Part shown: in pieces, positions 5,073-5,566 of the stretch
How the letters are laid out: each line of letters starts with the position of its first letter
Numbering within the stretch: position 1 is the first letter of the stretch
NCBI GenBank assembly: GCA_029245665.1
Contig: JAQWOW010000105.1
Span: forward strand, 1 to 5,566
DNA: 5,566 nucleotides
Reading direction: 5' to 3'
Origin: Polaribacter sp.
Lineage (GTDB): Bacteria; Bacteroidota; Bacteroidia; Flavobacteriales; Flavobacteriaceae
The notes under the pieces: generated by a model
The model's database searches: none
The model's input: the letters and a program-made list of their open reading frames with translations, nothing else
What the model was told of the DNA's origin: nothing
Translations under genes and position numbers: made by a program

Positions 5073-5566
5073 ACTTCTTTAGCTTTGAAGCAATCGGTTG
5101 TGTGATCTATAACCATTCCAATCGCCTGCATATAAGCATATATTACCGTTGAGCCAACGAACTTAAAACCACGTTTTTTTAAATCTTTAGATATACTATC
5201 TGAGAGCATAGTTTTCGCTGGAACTTCGTCCCTTGTTACAAATTTATTTATAATAGGTTTGTCATTTACATAACTCCAAATAAAGGATGAAAAAGAGCCA
5301 AATTCTTTTTGAACTTTCATAAATAATTGTGCATTTATTATGGCGCCTCTTATTTTTAATTTATTTCTAACAATCCCTTGATCTTTTAACAATTCTTGAT
5401 ATTTGATCTCAGAATATAATGCAATCTTCTTACAATTGAAATTATCAAAAGCTTTTCTAAAATTTTCTCTTTTATTCAAAATTGTTAACCAACTCAATCC
5501 TGCTTGAAAAGTTTCTAATATTAAAAACTCAAATAATTTTTTATCATCGTAAACAGGTACCCCCCA
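5069..5566 (-). CDS. tag: DNA-3-methyladenine glycosylase I (5' end outside the window)
   Basis: Tag removes 3-methyladenine from alkylated DNA in base-excision repair; it acts in the cytosol. The reading frame stays open to the right edge, giving 165 residues beginning WGVPVYDD, which correspond to residue 21 onward of the 187-residue E. coli protein. About 20 N-terminal residues, including the first zinc ligands Cys4 and His17, are missing. The visible part aligns without net gaps: E18 (E. coli E38, which contacts the base) in LILETFQAGLSW, W26 (W46), the KRENFRKAF helix, KKRGFKFVGST.IYA, and the H-x3-C zinc pair H155/C159 (E. coli H175/C179). A TTG codon at 5497-5495 lies inside the conserved GLSW motif and is not the start. 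The gene is upstream of, and overlaps by four bases, the membrane protein gene. Confidence 0.96.
   Translation of the reverse strand, partial: WGVPVYDDKKLFEFLILETFQAGLSWLTILNKRENFRKAFDNFNCKKIALYSEIKYQELLKDQGIVRNKLKIRGAIINAQLFMKVQKEFGSFSSFIWSYVNDKPIINKFVTRDEVPAKTMLSDSISKDLKKRGFKFVGSTVIYAYMQAIGMVIDHTTDCFKAKEV

Noticed and set aside
5069..5497. A shorter tag reading frame starting at the TTG at 5497-5495.
   Set aside because: That TTG is the leucine codon in the conserved QAGLSW motif. The frame continues open to the right edge with clear Tag sequence (WGVPVYDDKKLFEFLILE), so the gene is cut by the window boundary, not short.
1..5566. A defence island, mobile element, toxin-antitoxin pair or CRISPR array.
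   Set aside because: No transposase, integrase, nuclease, toxin or repeat-spacer pattern is present. MazG-like proteins can adjoin toxin-antitoxin genes, but the neighbour here is a dehydrogenase.

Overview
The window is AT-rich, densely packed chromosomal DNA from a member of the Bacteroidota, most likely a marine-type Flavobacteriaceae (Polaribacter/Tenacibaculum-like). This rests on three things. The proteins look like flavobacterial families. The first gene has an exact Bacteroidota-type TAnnTTTG promoter box. Shine-Dalgarno sequences are weak or absent before the genes. I see no tRNA, rRNA, transposase, integrase or CRISPR, and no stretch over 300 bases without a gene.

Layout, left to right. 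(1) A plus-strand gene at 53-535 encodes a conserved flavobacterial protein of unknown function. Relatives are, as I recall, often labelled 'ABC transporter ATPase', but it has no ATPase motifs. (2) A minus-strand pair, read from 1667 down to 548, encodes a short-chain dehydrogenase/reductase and then an all-alpha (MazG/HisE-like) NTP pyrophosphohydrolase. The two genes are 10 bases apart, and the second ends only 12 bases from the convergent first gene. (3) A 122-base divergent intergenic region carries a near-perfect 16-base palindrome just before the dehydrogenase start. (4) A plus-strand 68-residue two-helix membrane miniprotein lies at 1790-1996. (5) A 242-base convergent intergenic region contains a strong bidirectional terminator and a duplicated copy of the 3' end of the next gene. 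(6) A minus-strand three-gene block, read from the right edge down to 2239, encodes 3-methyladenine DNA glycosylase I (tag, its first ~20 codons outside the window), an unrecognised eight-helix membrane protein that overlaps tag by four bases (ATGA), and a family M49 (dipeptidyl peptidase III-type) zinc peptidase made as a lipoprotein.

Functionally, most of this is housekeeping: base-excision repair, nucleotide-pool sanitation, a redox enzyme and peptide degradation. The dehydrogenase/pyrophosphohydrolase pair and the tag/membrane-protein pair are probably co-transcribed. The peptidase may belong to the second transcript, may have its own promoter in the 56 bases upstream, or both. I did not find a convincing new defence or mobile system. 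The items most worth a second look are the membrane protein's apparent internal repeat, its tight coupling to a DNA glycosylase, and the in-frame tandem duplication at the end of the peptidase gene.
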